A program made the position numbers and the translations under genes. 64,000 nt of DNA from assembly GCF_965363235.1 (NCBI RefSeq), contig NC_134849.1:65615122-65679121 (forward strand), in the 5' to 3' direction. Positions 24,801 to 36,144 of the stretch are shown piece by piece (position 1 is the stretch's first letter; each line of letters starts with the position of its first letter). The notes under the pieces were generated by a model, which was given only the letters and a program-made list of their open reading frames with translations, was not told the origin of the DNA and ran no database searches. The DNA is from Mytilus galloprovincialis (Eukaryota > Mollusca > Bivalvia > Mytilida > Mytilidae).

Positions 24801-25678
24801 ATGTTTAGGAAATCCAGGCCCCTGCGGTGCAGGAGCTATAATTTACATTAATGATAAAGAAGAAAAATTAAAAAGACCTGTCTCTAACAAAGGATCAATC
24901 TTGCTAGCTGAACTTATAGCAATAAAAATGGTTCTGGATTACATAGAATCTTTTTCAAAAGAGCAAATTAATACTTTAACTTTATTTTCGGACAGTCAGA
25001 CAGCATTAGGTATCTTAACTCTCAATTGGAAAAGTGACAGCTATCATCAAACCATTAACGAAATCAAAGGGAAAATAAAAAATTTAAACGAACATGGATT
25101 TTTAATAAACTTAAACTGGACACCAGGACATGCCAACATAAAAGGAAATGACGAGGCAGACTCCTTGGCAAAAGAAGCTGCCAAAGAAGCAGAAACACTA
25201 GCCGTTGATGATATAGTGTTTACAAAACAAGATGTAAAAAAAGCAGCCAGAAATTCTGTTACAAAAAAATGGCAACGCAGATGGGAAAATAGTGATACTG
25301 GACGTCACTATTTCAGATTTCATCCTGAAGTTAAAGATAAAGTTAAAAAAGACTTCCCGTCAAAAAAAAATGTACAACATAATCAACAGTTTACGAACAG
25401 GTTATTCTAAATTAAATGCATACCAATTTATAATAAACCAGCACATCGACACGGAAACCTGTCATCACTGCAAACAAAAAGAAAATGTACAACACTACCT
25501 TTTTGAATGTGACCTGTATTCAGATGCCAGAGACAAATTATTTCATCAAATATACTTCATAACAGGACAAATTCCAACAGATCTAGACAATTTATTAACA
25601 ATCAATTTGCCAAATGCAGAAAATATCAATCAACTATTAGCGGAGTACATAGAGGAAACAAACCGTTTTAGTGGATAA
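21843..25678 (+). pseudogene. LINE ORF2: endonuclease, reverse transcriptase, RNase H
   Basis: It starts at ATG 21843. The APE endonuclease N-terminus (DILCINESF) is in the first frame; a one-base shift at the A8 run (about 21956-21963) moves the rest to the next frame. Further endonuclease motifs are GDLNAK (about 22240) and SDHIAV (about 22468). RT motifs follow: DFEKAYDSVW (23631), GLPQGSVISP (23798) and the FADD catalytic box (23889). RNase H has FTDGSCLGNPG (24788), an AEL block (24908), SDSQTA (24990) and a GHANIKGNDEAD box (about 25127). A second shift at the A9 run (25362-25370) precedes a C-terminal CHHC-X7-H-X4-C finger ending at 25678. Nicking, priming and reverse transcription on the target would be its roles. 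Active-site residues are intact, but the frame is broken twice. Confidence 0.85.
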
Positions 25679-25920
25679 TTTGATACAAATTTCTTTAAAT
25701 TTTTTATATTTTTAATTTTTCATGCCATTTCAATAACCTAATAAACCATTTTTTAAATTTATTTCACTTCATACAATAATTCTATAATATTTTTAAAGCG
25801 CCACCTACAATATATAAGTACAAAGGAGAAACTACAATTGTGATAATTATTTTACAAGAGAGGATAATTTACAAGAGAGATTACTCTGTCATCACGACAA
25901 AGATTGAAGATTGAAGACTT

Positions 25921-26837
25921 GTTGAATCGTCACACCGCCGGTTTACCTATCGAGTTTTTCTATCAGTGAGCTTTTCTTCAAAAAAATATCAATAGTTATC
26001 ATCTCATCTATAGGAATATACGTTACTATTTCGTGTGTCATTTCAATTTCAATTTATTTATTTTCCAGTGTCACTTCCGCGGCCCGTATTTTCATCTTTC
26101 ACCACCTAATTTGCAATGAATGATTGTGTTTTCAGCCGTTTAATAATAACGTAGTGAAAGTTTGGATCCTGCCGCATCTAAGCTTATACTTGGTTATGAA
26201 TGGGAGAGAGGTTAAATGTATTTACGCAGCCTTTTTCGTGACGTCAATGCCGTTTCTAAAAAATGCCATTTTTTGAATGGAAAATCACGTGACCTTTGTC
26301 GCATTTTCGACGCCATTATGAGATTTGCTTCCCGGCTGAAAGACATTGCATAATGCAATCAAACCACAAATAGGTGTTTGTTAAACTGAAAAATTAATGA
26401 AGCTGGATGTATCTTATATAGAATTTTATCAATACCTTTAAACATTAATTATAAAAACAAGCTCCAGGAGAAACATGAAACTCAATAGCATTTGGTTGAA
26501 TTCTCTATATATATTTTAACCTGAAGACCCATAGGTTGCCTTGGAATGTGTTTTTTTATTAGGAATGGTAATAATTGCTTTAACATTTTCCCACTTACAG
26601 AAAATGTACCTGATGTGACCCCGAATTTTTGCTACTTTGTTGGATGATGTAATGTACATGATGTACATGATGTATGTTTGTTGCACTTCACCATATAAGT
26701 GAAATTAAATTTTACAGCAAAACAACAAAAAACTAAATGACATCATAAGCTTGATATATATCAAAGATAGCTGCATAGTTTGATGAAAATCCAAGTTGAA
26801 TTTAAAAAGTTATAAAAAAAATTAAAGTGTTCTTTCT
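25921..26837. other. Promoter-like CRE/E-box stretch, then start of a 195-bp repeat
   Basis: At 26060-26330 GC rises and a CRE-like TGACGTCA (26239-26246), an E-box CACGTGAC (26286-26293) and 'gacgccattatg' cluster. On the minus strand the last of these includes an ATG at about 26316 opening a 34-codon frame. It looks like a promoter or first exon, but no gene follows in recognisable form. From about 26710 the first copy of the approximately 195-bp repeat begins. Confidence 0.3.
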
Positions 26838-27842
26838 CTAATTTTTGTGCTATTTTCACATTTCCTGACCGGTGTGAGAAAAATATTTCCGACACTGAAA
26901 TATTTCTCGGCAAGCCTCGCGCTTTAAATAATAAAATTTAACTGTCTCGAGTGGAGAAATATCGTAATACACTTGTTTCAGTGTAAGAATCTATATTTCT
27001 CTAATTTTTGCGCTATTTTCACATTTCCTGACCGGTGTGAGAAAAATATTTCTCCACTCGAGACAGTTAAATTTTATTATTTAAAGCGCGAGGCTTGCCG
27101 AGCCCTTTAAATAATAAAATTTAACTGTCGAGAGTGGAGAAATATCGTAATACACGAGTTATAGTGTCGGAATCTGTTTCTCTAATGCTTTTTATCGTTC
27201 TTTTTCAAAGATTTTCAGAAAATTGTGCTCTTTATATGCGACGTCATCAGGCAAGGTCGCCTTTTTTCATGACGTCACAATAGGAAAATTGAGAAGAAAA
27301 CAAAACATTTTGACGTCATAATCAAATTTCGACTAATCATTTGCCGAGAACAGATTTTTCACTAGTGAGGAGAAATATTTTTCTCACACCGGTCAGGAAA
27401 TGTGAAAATAGCGCAAAAATTAGAGAAATATCGTAATACACTTGTTGCAGTGTAAGAATCTATATATCTCTATTTTGTTCGAACTGCAAATTCTAGCTTT
27501 TTTGACCTAGATTAATTTAATTCTTGAATTTGACAGCAATACAACAAAAAACAAAATGACCTGGGATTTAGTAAGCTTAATATATATCTAAGATAGCTGC
27601 ATAGTTTGATGAAAATCCAAGTTGATTTGAAAAAGTTATTAAAAAAATTAAAGTGTACTATCTCTATTTTGTCCCGGAATTGCAAATCGTAGCTTTTTAC
27701 CAAGATTACTTTAATTCTTAAATTTTATAACAATACAACAAAAAACTAAATGAAATGGGATTCAGTAAGCTTGATATATATCTAAGATAGCTGCATAGTT
27801 TGATGAAAATCCAAGTTGATTTGAAAAAGTTATAAACTTGAA
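26710..27842 (+). repeat. About 195-bp tandem repeat, three copies, one interrupted
   Basis: 'agatagctgcatagtttgat' followed by 'gaaaatccaagttga' occurs at about 26766, 27590 and 27784, each preceded by 'acaacaaaaaac.aaatga' and 'taagctt.atatatat'. The last two are about 194 bp apart. The first unit is split by the palindromic insertion. Confidence 0.7.
26838..27470. repeat. Complex palindromic foldback insertion
   Basis: The stretch is built from inverted modules: 'ctattttcacatttcctgac' with 'cggtgtgagaaaaatatt' appears near 26848 and 27012 and in inverse at 27373-27412; 'ctcggcaagcctcgcgcttt' at 26908 is the inverse of text at 27082-27101; 'gagtggagaaatatcgtaat' occurs at about 26949 and 27132. 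It interrupts one unit of the neighbouring 195-bp repeat, with 'tctcta' at both edges as a possible duplication. No coding capacity. Confidence 0.7.
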
Positions 27843-28098
27843 AATTAAAGATGCCTATCTGAATTTTTATATAATAATTTTTATTTTTACATATTGTATA
27901 TTATACTTGTTATTTTAAGTTTTGTTATAAATGTATTAAAAATTATTTCAAAGTAATCGTTTGAAAAAAAACTTGTGTCCTAGGGATATTATCTGTGAAA
28001 AAAGTGATGTCCCAACAAAAGCGATTCCGGAAAAAAGTATCTGTCCTACTGCACTTTGCACCGGTCCTATGTGTAGATAAATTTGGACCGGTCCCTAA

Positions 28099-29224
28099 TA
28101 TAACGGAATGTCACTCTTGCATACAAATGGCATATCAATATAATTAATTAACTGTGCAATCGCGCTCCACCTTCAATGATGATTCTAAATTATAAATATA
28201 ACCAAAAGTTGTTAATCTATAGATAGTGAAGACTAATGAAATCTAACCCACTGTTAAAATATTTCTTTGCATTTTTTTAAAACTTCCTCAGTAAAATGCT
28301 CGAGCCACTAACTTGACTTTCATAGCTCATAATTAACGTTTTTACACAATATTTAAATAAAGTAGCTACAAAGTGTAAGACGCAATAAAAATCGTATGCT
28401 TGCACCATCTTACCCAAACACAGATTTAATTAAGTTCTGAACATTTCGACATTTCTTCGTTAAAACCGGTTTTAAACAAATCACAAGTACGTGTTAAGAT
28501 CCGACTAAATACCCATATCCAGATATCGTCCGGTAAATTTGCTACAGAGTGAGCAATCATGGATGAGACAAACAACCCGTGCAGTAACACGATGTGTTCT
28601 GTTCCTAATGCAGATGAAGCTGTCATGGATTCCTGAGAAAAACAACCGATAAAGTTTAAACTGAGAAATGTTAACTTGAAGTGAGCAATTACAACTTCTA
28701 ACTTTTAAAAATGTCCAGGTGAAAGTTAGAAATATCACAAAGGAAATTAGAAATGTAAAAAAAGATTGTTCTTACAAGTATTTCGTATAAATTTAAAAAC
28801 AAATCTTGTGCATACATGTGCATGTGTGTACTTCAAATCCAGAAAGAAACACATTTTCGCATTTTAGCCTTTTAAACAACAGTCAATGACTGATTGAAAG
28901 TTAATCTCGGAAAATGCAAGAATTAAGGATTTGAGAATTAAATTTATGATGCTGACCGTTGCATATTATACATACAAGTAAAAGTTTGGCGAAAGTTAGT
29001 AAGACAGCAACCAAACAATCAAACAAACTCAGACATCTAGAGGTCAACGTACGATCTTCATCACTGCTCCTGAAACTAACGAACATCTGCCGAAAATCAA
29101 ATATGTTTATCACTTCTATTATAATGTTCATATAGTTTGCCATGATTTATTACATACATCCTGACATCCTCCCCAATATCTAGTTTGTCCTTGGATAAGA
29201 AAAATATCGAAACCTTCGAAACCT
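28099..29224. other. Intergenic; one outlying repeat module
   Basis: A single 'catggatgagacaaacaacc' module with 'gatgtgttctgttcctaatgcag' lies at 28558-28612, of the same family as the cluster at 12.1-12.9 kb. No gene is supported elsewhere. Confidence 0.4.
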
Positions 29225-30030
29225 AAATAACAAAGCTCTATCCAATGTTTACAAAAAATTTTCCACATAGGGTTGACCTAAAATCCCAGATGATCGCTAT
29301 TTCAATTACTTTTTTCGTGTGCCATCAGCCTTATATCCAAAATGTTTACTTTTCTCGAATATAATTTTTACATACTAGATGTACCAATACTTAGGACGTT
29401 TCTGCTATTTGAAACATAAATATTTTAACTAGTTCAATTTTGCATAGAATTTTCTCAAAATCCAAGATGGTTAACCATCTGCAACCCATATGATGAAGAC
29501 TTAATCTGTCGATCCGTTTATTGACGCCTGGAGATAGCATGTCAGTAACTGCCATTAGTCTTTTGTTAATTCATGTTTATCATTGTAATTTTGCTTAGTT
29601 TCTTCAGTTACCTTTTTAACATCGGACTCGGACTTCTTTAAACTGAGTTTTACTGTGCGTAATGCTGTGCATTTGTTTATTCCACATTGGATAGAAGTAT
29701 AGAGAAAGGTTAAGATCTCACGAAACATGTTTAAAACCGCCACATTTTTGCGCCTGTCCCAAGTCAGGAACCTGTAGAATTTGTTAGTCTTGAGTTTTTT
29801 TTAATTTTTTTTTATTTGTATGTTTTGGAGTTAAGTGTAGCGTCCATTTTGCTGAACTAGTATACATTATTGTTAAGAGGCCAGCTGAAGCACGCCTCTG
29901 AGTGCAAGATTTTCTCTCTGTGTTAAAGAACCATTGTTGGCCTTGGACTTTTTTTTGCTCTTTGCATGGTCTGGTTGTTGTCTTTTTGACATATTCCCCG
30001 TTTCAATTCTCAATTCTACACCTAGCTCAC
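29225..30030. repeat. Segment U1 of a 1.59-kb tandem duplication
   Basis: This 800-bp segment is nearly identical to 30818-31625; the offset is 1593 bp. It contains a CCTGTCCCAAGTCAGGA repeat copy at 29753 and ends with 'gacatattccccgtttcaat' text typical of the same mussel repeat. Each segment is followed by a block of 58-bp satellite, so the duplicated unit is unique part plus satellite. Confidence 0.85.
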
Positions 30031-30820
30031 ACATGATAATCTAGAGATCAAAATACGGACTAAAAACATTAGACACAACTATATAGAAATTAAAACAATC
30101 TAGATATCAAAATACGGACCTAAAACATTAGACACAACAATATAGAATTTAAACCAATATTGGGATCAAAATACAGACTTAAAACATTAGACACAACTAT
30201 ATAGACATTAAACCAATCTTGGGATCAAAATACGGACTTAAAATATTAGAAACAACTATATAGAAATTAGACCAATCTTAGGATCAAAATACGGACTTAA
30301 AACATTCGACACAACTTTATAGAAATTATACCAATCTTGGGATCAAAATACGGACTTAAAACATTAAACACAACTACAAAGAATTAAGACCAATCTTGAG
30401 ATCAAAATACGGACTTAAAACATTAGACACAACTACACAGAAATTAGACCAATCTTGGGATCAAAATACGGACTTAAAACATTAAACACAACTACAAAGA
30501 AGTTAGACCAATTTTGAGATCAAAATACGGACTTAAAACATTAGACACAACTATATAGAAATTAGACCAATGTTGGGATCAAAATACGGACTTAAAACAT
30601 AAGACACAACTATATAGAAATTAGACCAATGTTGGGATCAAAATACGGACTTAAAACATAAGACACAACTATATAGAATTTAAGCCAATCTTGAGATCAA
30701 AATACGGACTTAAAACATTAGACACAACTATATAGAAATTAGACCAATGTTGGGACCAAAATACGGACTTAAAACATTAGACACAACTATATAGAAATTA
30801 GACCAATCTTGGGATCAAAA
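30031..30820. repeat. 58-bp satellite, block 1
   Basis: About 13 units with consensus 'gatcaaaatacggacttaaa' then 'acattagacacaactatat' then 'agaaattagaccaatcttgg'. Units differ by a few substitutions. Confidence 0.95.
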
Positions 30821-31625
30821 TAACAAAGCTCTATCCAATGTTTACAAAAATTTTTCCACATAGGGTTGACCTAAAATCCCAGATGATCGCTATTTCAATT
30901 ACTTTTTTCGTGTGCCATCAGCCTTATATCCAAAATGTTTACTTTTCTCGAATATAATTTTTACATACTAGATGTACCAATACTTGAGACGTTTCTGCTA
31001 TTTGAAACATAAATATTTTAACTAGTTCAATTTTGCATAGAATTTTCTCAAAATCCAAGATGGTTAACCATCTGCAACCCATATGATGAAGACTTAATCT
31101 GTCGATCCGTTTATTGACGCCTGGAGATAGCATGTCAGTAACTGCCATTAGTCTTTTGTTAATTCGTGTTTATCATTGTAATTTTGCTTAGTTTCTTCAG
31201 TTACCTTTTTAACATCGGACTCGGACTTCTTTAAACTGAGTTTTACTGTGCGTAATGCTGTGCATTTGTTTATTCCACATTGGATAGAAGTATAGATAAA
31301 GGTTAAGATCTCAAAAAACATGTTTAAAACCGCCACATTTTTGCGCCTGTCCCAAGTCAGGAACCTGTAGAATTTGTTAGTCTTGTGTTTTTTTTATTTT
31401 GGTTTATTTGTATGTTTTGGAGTTAAGTGTAGCGTCCATTTTGCTGAACTAGTATACATTATTGTTAAGAGGCCAGCTGAAGCACGCCTCTGAGTGCAAG
31501 ATTTTCTCTCTGTGTTAAAGAACCATTGTTGGCCTTGGACTTTTTTTTTGCTCTTTGCATGGTCTGGTTGTTGTCTTTTTGACATATTCCCCGTTTCAAT
31601 TCTCAATTCTACACCTAGCTCACAC
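30818..31625. repeat. Segment U2, second copy of the duplication
   Basis: Starts inside a satellite unit ('gatcaaaataacaaagctc') and repeats U1 with a few substitutions and length changes in T runs. The minus-strand 62-codon frames at the same place in both copies are shadows. Confidence 0.85.
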
Positions 31626-32149
31626 ATGATAATCTAGAGATCAAAATACGGACTTAAAACATAAGACACAACTATATAGAAATTAAAACAATCTAGATAT
31701 CAAAATACGGACCTAAAACATTGAACACAACTATATAGAAATTAGACCCATCTTGGGATCAAAATACGGACTTAAAACATTCGACACAACTATATAGAAT
31801 TTAAACCAATATTGGGATAAAAATACAGACTTAAAACATTAGACACAACTATATAGATTTTAAACCAATCTTGGGATCAAAATACGGACTTAAAACATTA
31901 GACACAACTATATAGAAATTAGACCAATCTTGGGATCAAAATATGGACTTAAAACATTAGACAAAACTATATAGAAATTAAACCAATCTAGAGATCAAAC
32001 TACGGACTTAAAACATTAGACACAACTACACAGAAATTAAACCAATCTAGAGATCAAATACAGACTTAAAAACATTAGACAAAACTATATAGAAATTAAA
32101 CCAATCTAGATATCAAAATACGGACTTAAAACATTAGCCACAGCTATAT
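31626..32149. repeat. 58-bp satellite, block 2
   Basis: Nine units, interrupted at 32149/32150 by the 4-kb transposon within the 'actatatagaaatt' part of a unit. Confidence 0.95.
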
Positions 32150-35100
32150 CACGGTGGGTATGGTTGTCCTTCGAACGAACGTTCTGTGCTGGTGATTCGG
32201 TCCTGACGGGTGCTGGTGATCAATGAAAAAATGTAAACAAAGACCAAAATTATGATTTTTGACGTTTTCACTCATAAAAAATTTAAGAAAACAGTTGAGA
32301 TATTTCAATTTTGTTTCTTATGGGTTCATATGTAAACCATTAAAAAGTTGACCCTCTAAACTGTTTCAGTAAGCGTAACACAAAAATGCTCATTTTCAGA
32401 AAATCAAGAACTGAAAAAATAAAACAAAAATGCTCATAGAGTCCGCTTTCTATACCGCAATCCACACGACAAAACTATTTTGTGAAAAAACATTGCAATT
32501 TATTAAAATTTAGCATTTTCTCAATTTACTCATGTCCTGATACTGTGCTGGTGGGTCCTGTCATTGTGCTGGTGGGTCCTGATACGGTGCTGGTGATTTT
32601 GGATAAGAATTTGGTCATATTTGAAACAGATGTTAAAAAATCAATAAAATTGGGCAGATAATTGTTGTCAATAGGATCTATGTCATAATGACTCCTATTT
32701 TAGTTCTTGTGCATCCACTTGGCTGTTTAATATGTGTTTTCAAATGATCGTAACTTGTATTACATAATTACATAAAAGGGTAACATTTTTCGTCCAATAT
32801 CAGATAACAAGATATAGTATCTAAAATAAGAATAGTTTTATTAAGATATTAAATGCCCCTTACATTGATGCTTCAACAATGATCAAAGCCCATGCCGCAT
32901 AAACATGTTTGTTAGCGCTCCGCATACCCCTCCCCACTTCCACCCAATCAACCCTCCTCATTTCCTCCTTCATTGTTACAGTGGTGTACCAACACACCAT
33001 TTATCACATAAAATAATAACATAAAGACACACATTATTGAACAACGAATGCTCGCAGGTACTGAAAGCTAGTTCAAAGCCGCATTTTCAACTAATAGATA
33101 AACCGTGTTCTCATATATCACATTTTAATGCTTGATGAGGCAGAACTTTGAAAGTGTGCAGTGAATCTTGTGCTCACAGTAGTTATTGTGATTATTATGT
33201 TTGCATAGGACTTATAAAGGAATTAAGAAGGTACCGAGAAATATTTTACAGTTCAATTTAATGATCATGAATGGAAGGAAATGGTACGGAAGTTTACATA
33301 TGACAAAAAGAAATTGATAGTATTTTTTGGCAAAAGACTTAACGCTTCTTTGTATTATATAGTACAGCTCTTCTATAAAAGCATGCAAATAATAAAACTT
33401 TGATTGAGTGACTTGCTTGCTATGTTTGCTTGGATGTTTTCAAACAATAGGTAGGCGGAGTTTCAATACATACTGGGATTTGATTGGACAAACACAAACT
33501 GACAGGAATTGAAGTTAATGTTTATTGTCCAAACAAATTCTAGTATATAGTAAACAGACTACTTACCTGTCGTTTACAAACATCCAAACCATTAAAGCAA
33601 GCAATTTGATCAATGGTTTGCTTTGCATATATTTATAGAAGAGCTGTAAATTCTAAAAAAAAATTCTTGTTGTCGTAGATGGTTAAATTCTCAACAAAAT
33701 CTCAATAACTTTGTTAGAACGAATAAAGTTTTTAAATCAAATTTTCGTTGACTTTTTAGCTTCCACCCTGACGAGGCATGTTAGCTGTTCGTATGCTCTT
33801 GCACCTGACGCACGGAAACTTTCAAATTTCCATCTTCTTTTCTGAAATATTTTACCCAGCTCATACTTGACAGGATTGTTATCCTAGTAAAATGTGTAAC
33901 CAATGAATTTAACAGAAGTTAAAAATTCCACAATACTATATAATTCATTTTATGTGTCAATTTGTTTGAAAAAGTCGAAAAGAAGAGAGTTTTTTTAATG
34001 TCATGATTATCTGTCGCTTTCTAGATCTATGCTTACTAGCATTTATTTCAGATGACATGGACTCCTCACTCTGGTGACCCTGCTGCCTTTCATAGCTTTA
34101 TCCGTGTACATATATTAATAGATAAACAAAAGGCTGCAACTGGTATTTTTGTATTTAAAATGATTCAATGTAACGAGAATATTTGTGGTGAATGGAAACT
34201 GTGAGGGTCAAAATCTTAAATTGCTTATAAATGTTGCTGGACCCAGTTTCGTTATCTGATCTGAATTTTCTGAAAGGTGCAAGGTAGATAGACATTGGCC
34301 TTTTGATTTTTTTTTTTACTCGGTAAGTTTTGGCCTAATTGGTTGAACTTTTTCAATATTAAAGCCGATTTCAATGAGTGTGTAGACAAAGGAAATATCC
34401 TTGGTTATCTTGCTTGCAGAACAGAAAAGACATTGTTAGGTTATGTAAACTACCCTACTTTAAGAGTAGACTAGTCCGACAAATGACACATCTTTCTGTC
34501 TGTAGGACCAGGCTACTTCGAAAGGAGGGTGGTATACCTTGCCTAACAATGACTTCACGGTTTAGCTAACAAGTAAGCTAACCAAAGATATAACCCCTGC
34601 CTACATACTCAATGGAATCGGATGTAACTAAAAACTCAAATACATTTTAACAGACAGTGGTCATGTTTGTTAATGAATATTTTTTTTCCTAGATTCACTC
34701 TTGAAAAATCATTTGGTAACATTTGGTCAAGTAATTTTTGTAATTGCGGACGCCAAGACAATACATTAATCTCACACGACCCCTCGACACAGGTGAGCTT
34801 ATATATGATCTTATAGCGATTCGGGTTGATAACCAGTTGAAATTAAGCCAGTTTTGTGTGTGTGTAGATTTGTATTGGTTTAAACTGTTATGACCTTTTA
34901 AAGTTAAATGTAGGTGTTTAATCTAAGAATTTCTTTTTTAAACTGATATACTTGTTTTATACTCAATTGGTAGTATGAAGCTACGAGGTTTTTTAATTTT
35001 TGAAATTGACATATTCTAGTCTGCCCTTTCATTGAATAGTGATATTTTTTAGTGTTCTATCGAACTTTCGAAAAAAATGCCTGATAACCGTTCAGACAAA

Positions 35101-36139
35101 AAAAATTATGATGAAAAATCTTACAGATACAGCAAGTGGTTCTTAATAGCTATAAGATACATTTTTCTTTTAAAATACAACTTTTAAATCTTACGGGAAA
35201 CTATTCCAAGCTTAAAACTTTCACTGTAACCTCGCTCTAACTTATCCCCCCCCCAAAAAAAAAAACAACAACAAACAAACCCGCAATACTATTGTCATTG
35301 TTATAGTCAGCACTAAATTGTTCACAAACAAGCTGCTAAAGACATATGATTCAAACGCTCAGAAAGTCTTTTGTTCTATATTTTTGCTCTCCATTTGTAT
35401 GCAAAACCTTTTACATTTTTATTTTATGGGTTATTGTTGAAGGTCGTACGATGACGTATGGTTGTTAACACATACTTCCTTTGGTTTCTTATGGAAAGTC
35501 CATTGACAACAAACATACCACATCATTTACTTTATATAAGTATTGTATAAATTACAACGTATTTTGGTGATCTTGCAAAATGATCGTAATCCCGAAAATC
35601 GTAAACATATTTTCTTATCTTAAAAGGGGGCAAGAAGGATTCCATTAACAGGCCAATAAATAAGATAACAGTTCATTTAAAAAAAAAAATAAAAAAAATA
35701 GGGGTATTTTTTCTCTTATAATAACAGTAAACAGATTCACAACAATGTCAATTTCAAGAAAGCAGACAACAGTTAGTTAGTCAATAACAGTACAGCATCA
35801 ATGATCTTGAAAATATGCCACATTTAAGTAAAATATAAAGGCACAGAACCAGGACATAAGAGCACAGAACCAGGACCGTTTTTCTTATCACCAGCACAGC
35901 GTCAGGACAATTCCGTTTAACGAACTTGCACGACTTTTGCAATATAATATTGTTGTAATATACTTTGCATGGTACTTATGACGCATCAGAGAAAAATTAA
36001 GAAACAAAACTGTCGTTTTATTGCCGTTCTGATACAATGTAAACAAACCCACCAGCACAGAATCAGGACCCACCAGCACCTGACAGGACCAAATCACCAG
36101 CACAGTACGTTCTCTCGCAGGACAACCATACCCACCGTG
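32150..36139. mobile_element. 4-kb DNA transposon, CACGGTGGGTATGG termini, TATAT duplication
   Basis: The ends are inverted repeats of about 70 bp (32150-32219 and 36070-36139), both starting CACGGTGGGTATGGTTGTCCT. TATAT flanks both sides (32145-32149, 36140-36144); removing the element and one copy restores a normal satellite unit. Just inside each end the motif GTGCTGGTG, often with GGTCCTGA, is repeated in mirror orientation (32190-32215 and 32540-32595; 35855-36090), as transposase-binding subterminal repeats often are. The 4-kb interior has no frame above 75 codons with domain content, so it is non-autonomous. The CACGG start recalls the CACTA/Mirage/Chapaev group, but the 5-bp duplication leaves it unclassified. 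Confidence 0.85.
33365..33646. mobile_element. Nested 282-bp MITE, TA target
   Basis: Terminal inverted repeat CAGCTCTTCTATAAA at 33365 and its inverse ending at 33646, with TA on both sides (33363-33364, 33647-33648). A second inner inverted segment ('tggatgttt.caaac.a.aggtaag') lies about 70 bp inside. TA duplication plus a CAG start suggests a Tc1/mariner-mobilised MITE. It sits inside the 4-kb transposon. Confidence 0.75.
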
Positions 36140-36144
36140 TATAT

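Larger units (their letters stand above)
21051..25920 (+). mobile_element. Decayed non-LTR retrotransposon, I/Nimb type
   Basis: One LINE in plus orientation: ORF1 with zinc knuckles, ORF2 with APE endonuclease, RT, RNase H and a C-terminal CCHC-like finger, then an AT-rich 3' region. RNase H after RT together with a multi-knuckle ORF1 points to the I/Nimb group rather than CR1, L2 or RTE. Three single-base frame disruptions break it. The 5' boundary is unclear: the ORF1 frame is open from 21051, but homology-like sequence starts near 21120. The 3' end may be the 'gattgaagattgaaga' simple tail around 25903-25918. Confidence 0.75.
13382..28095. mobile_element. Candidate 14.7-kb inverted-terminus element (TAA-flanked)
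   Basis: The first 40 bp (13382-13421, starting GGGAACGGTC) match the inverse of the last 40 bp (28056-28095) at 36 of 40 positions. Both outer edges are bordered by TAA (13379-13381, 28096-28098). Several GTCCTA/TAGGAC hexamers lie just inside each end (13408, 13484, 13512; 27976, 28041, 28062). A 3-bp TAA duplication with GGG-starting termini is the PIF/Harbinger style. I see no transposase, Myb-like gene, DNA polymerase or capsid gene inside, so it would be non-autonomous or decayed. The LINE (21051-25920) and the palindromic insertion (26838-27470) add about 5.5 kb. The alternative is two separate short elements in opposite orientation. Confidence 0.5.

Noticed and set aside
13382-28095. 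Maverick/Polinton or giant-virus-like insertion, suggested by size and inverted ends
   Set aside because: No DNA polymerase B, retroviral-type integrase, packaging ATPase, protease or capsid frame is present; the only large frames are the SGNH exon and the LINE.
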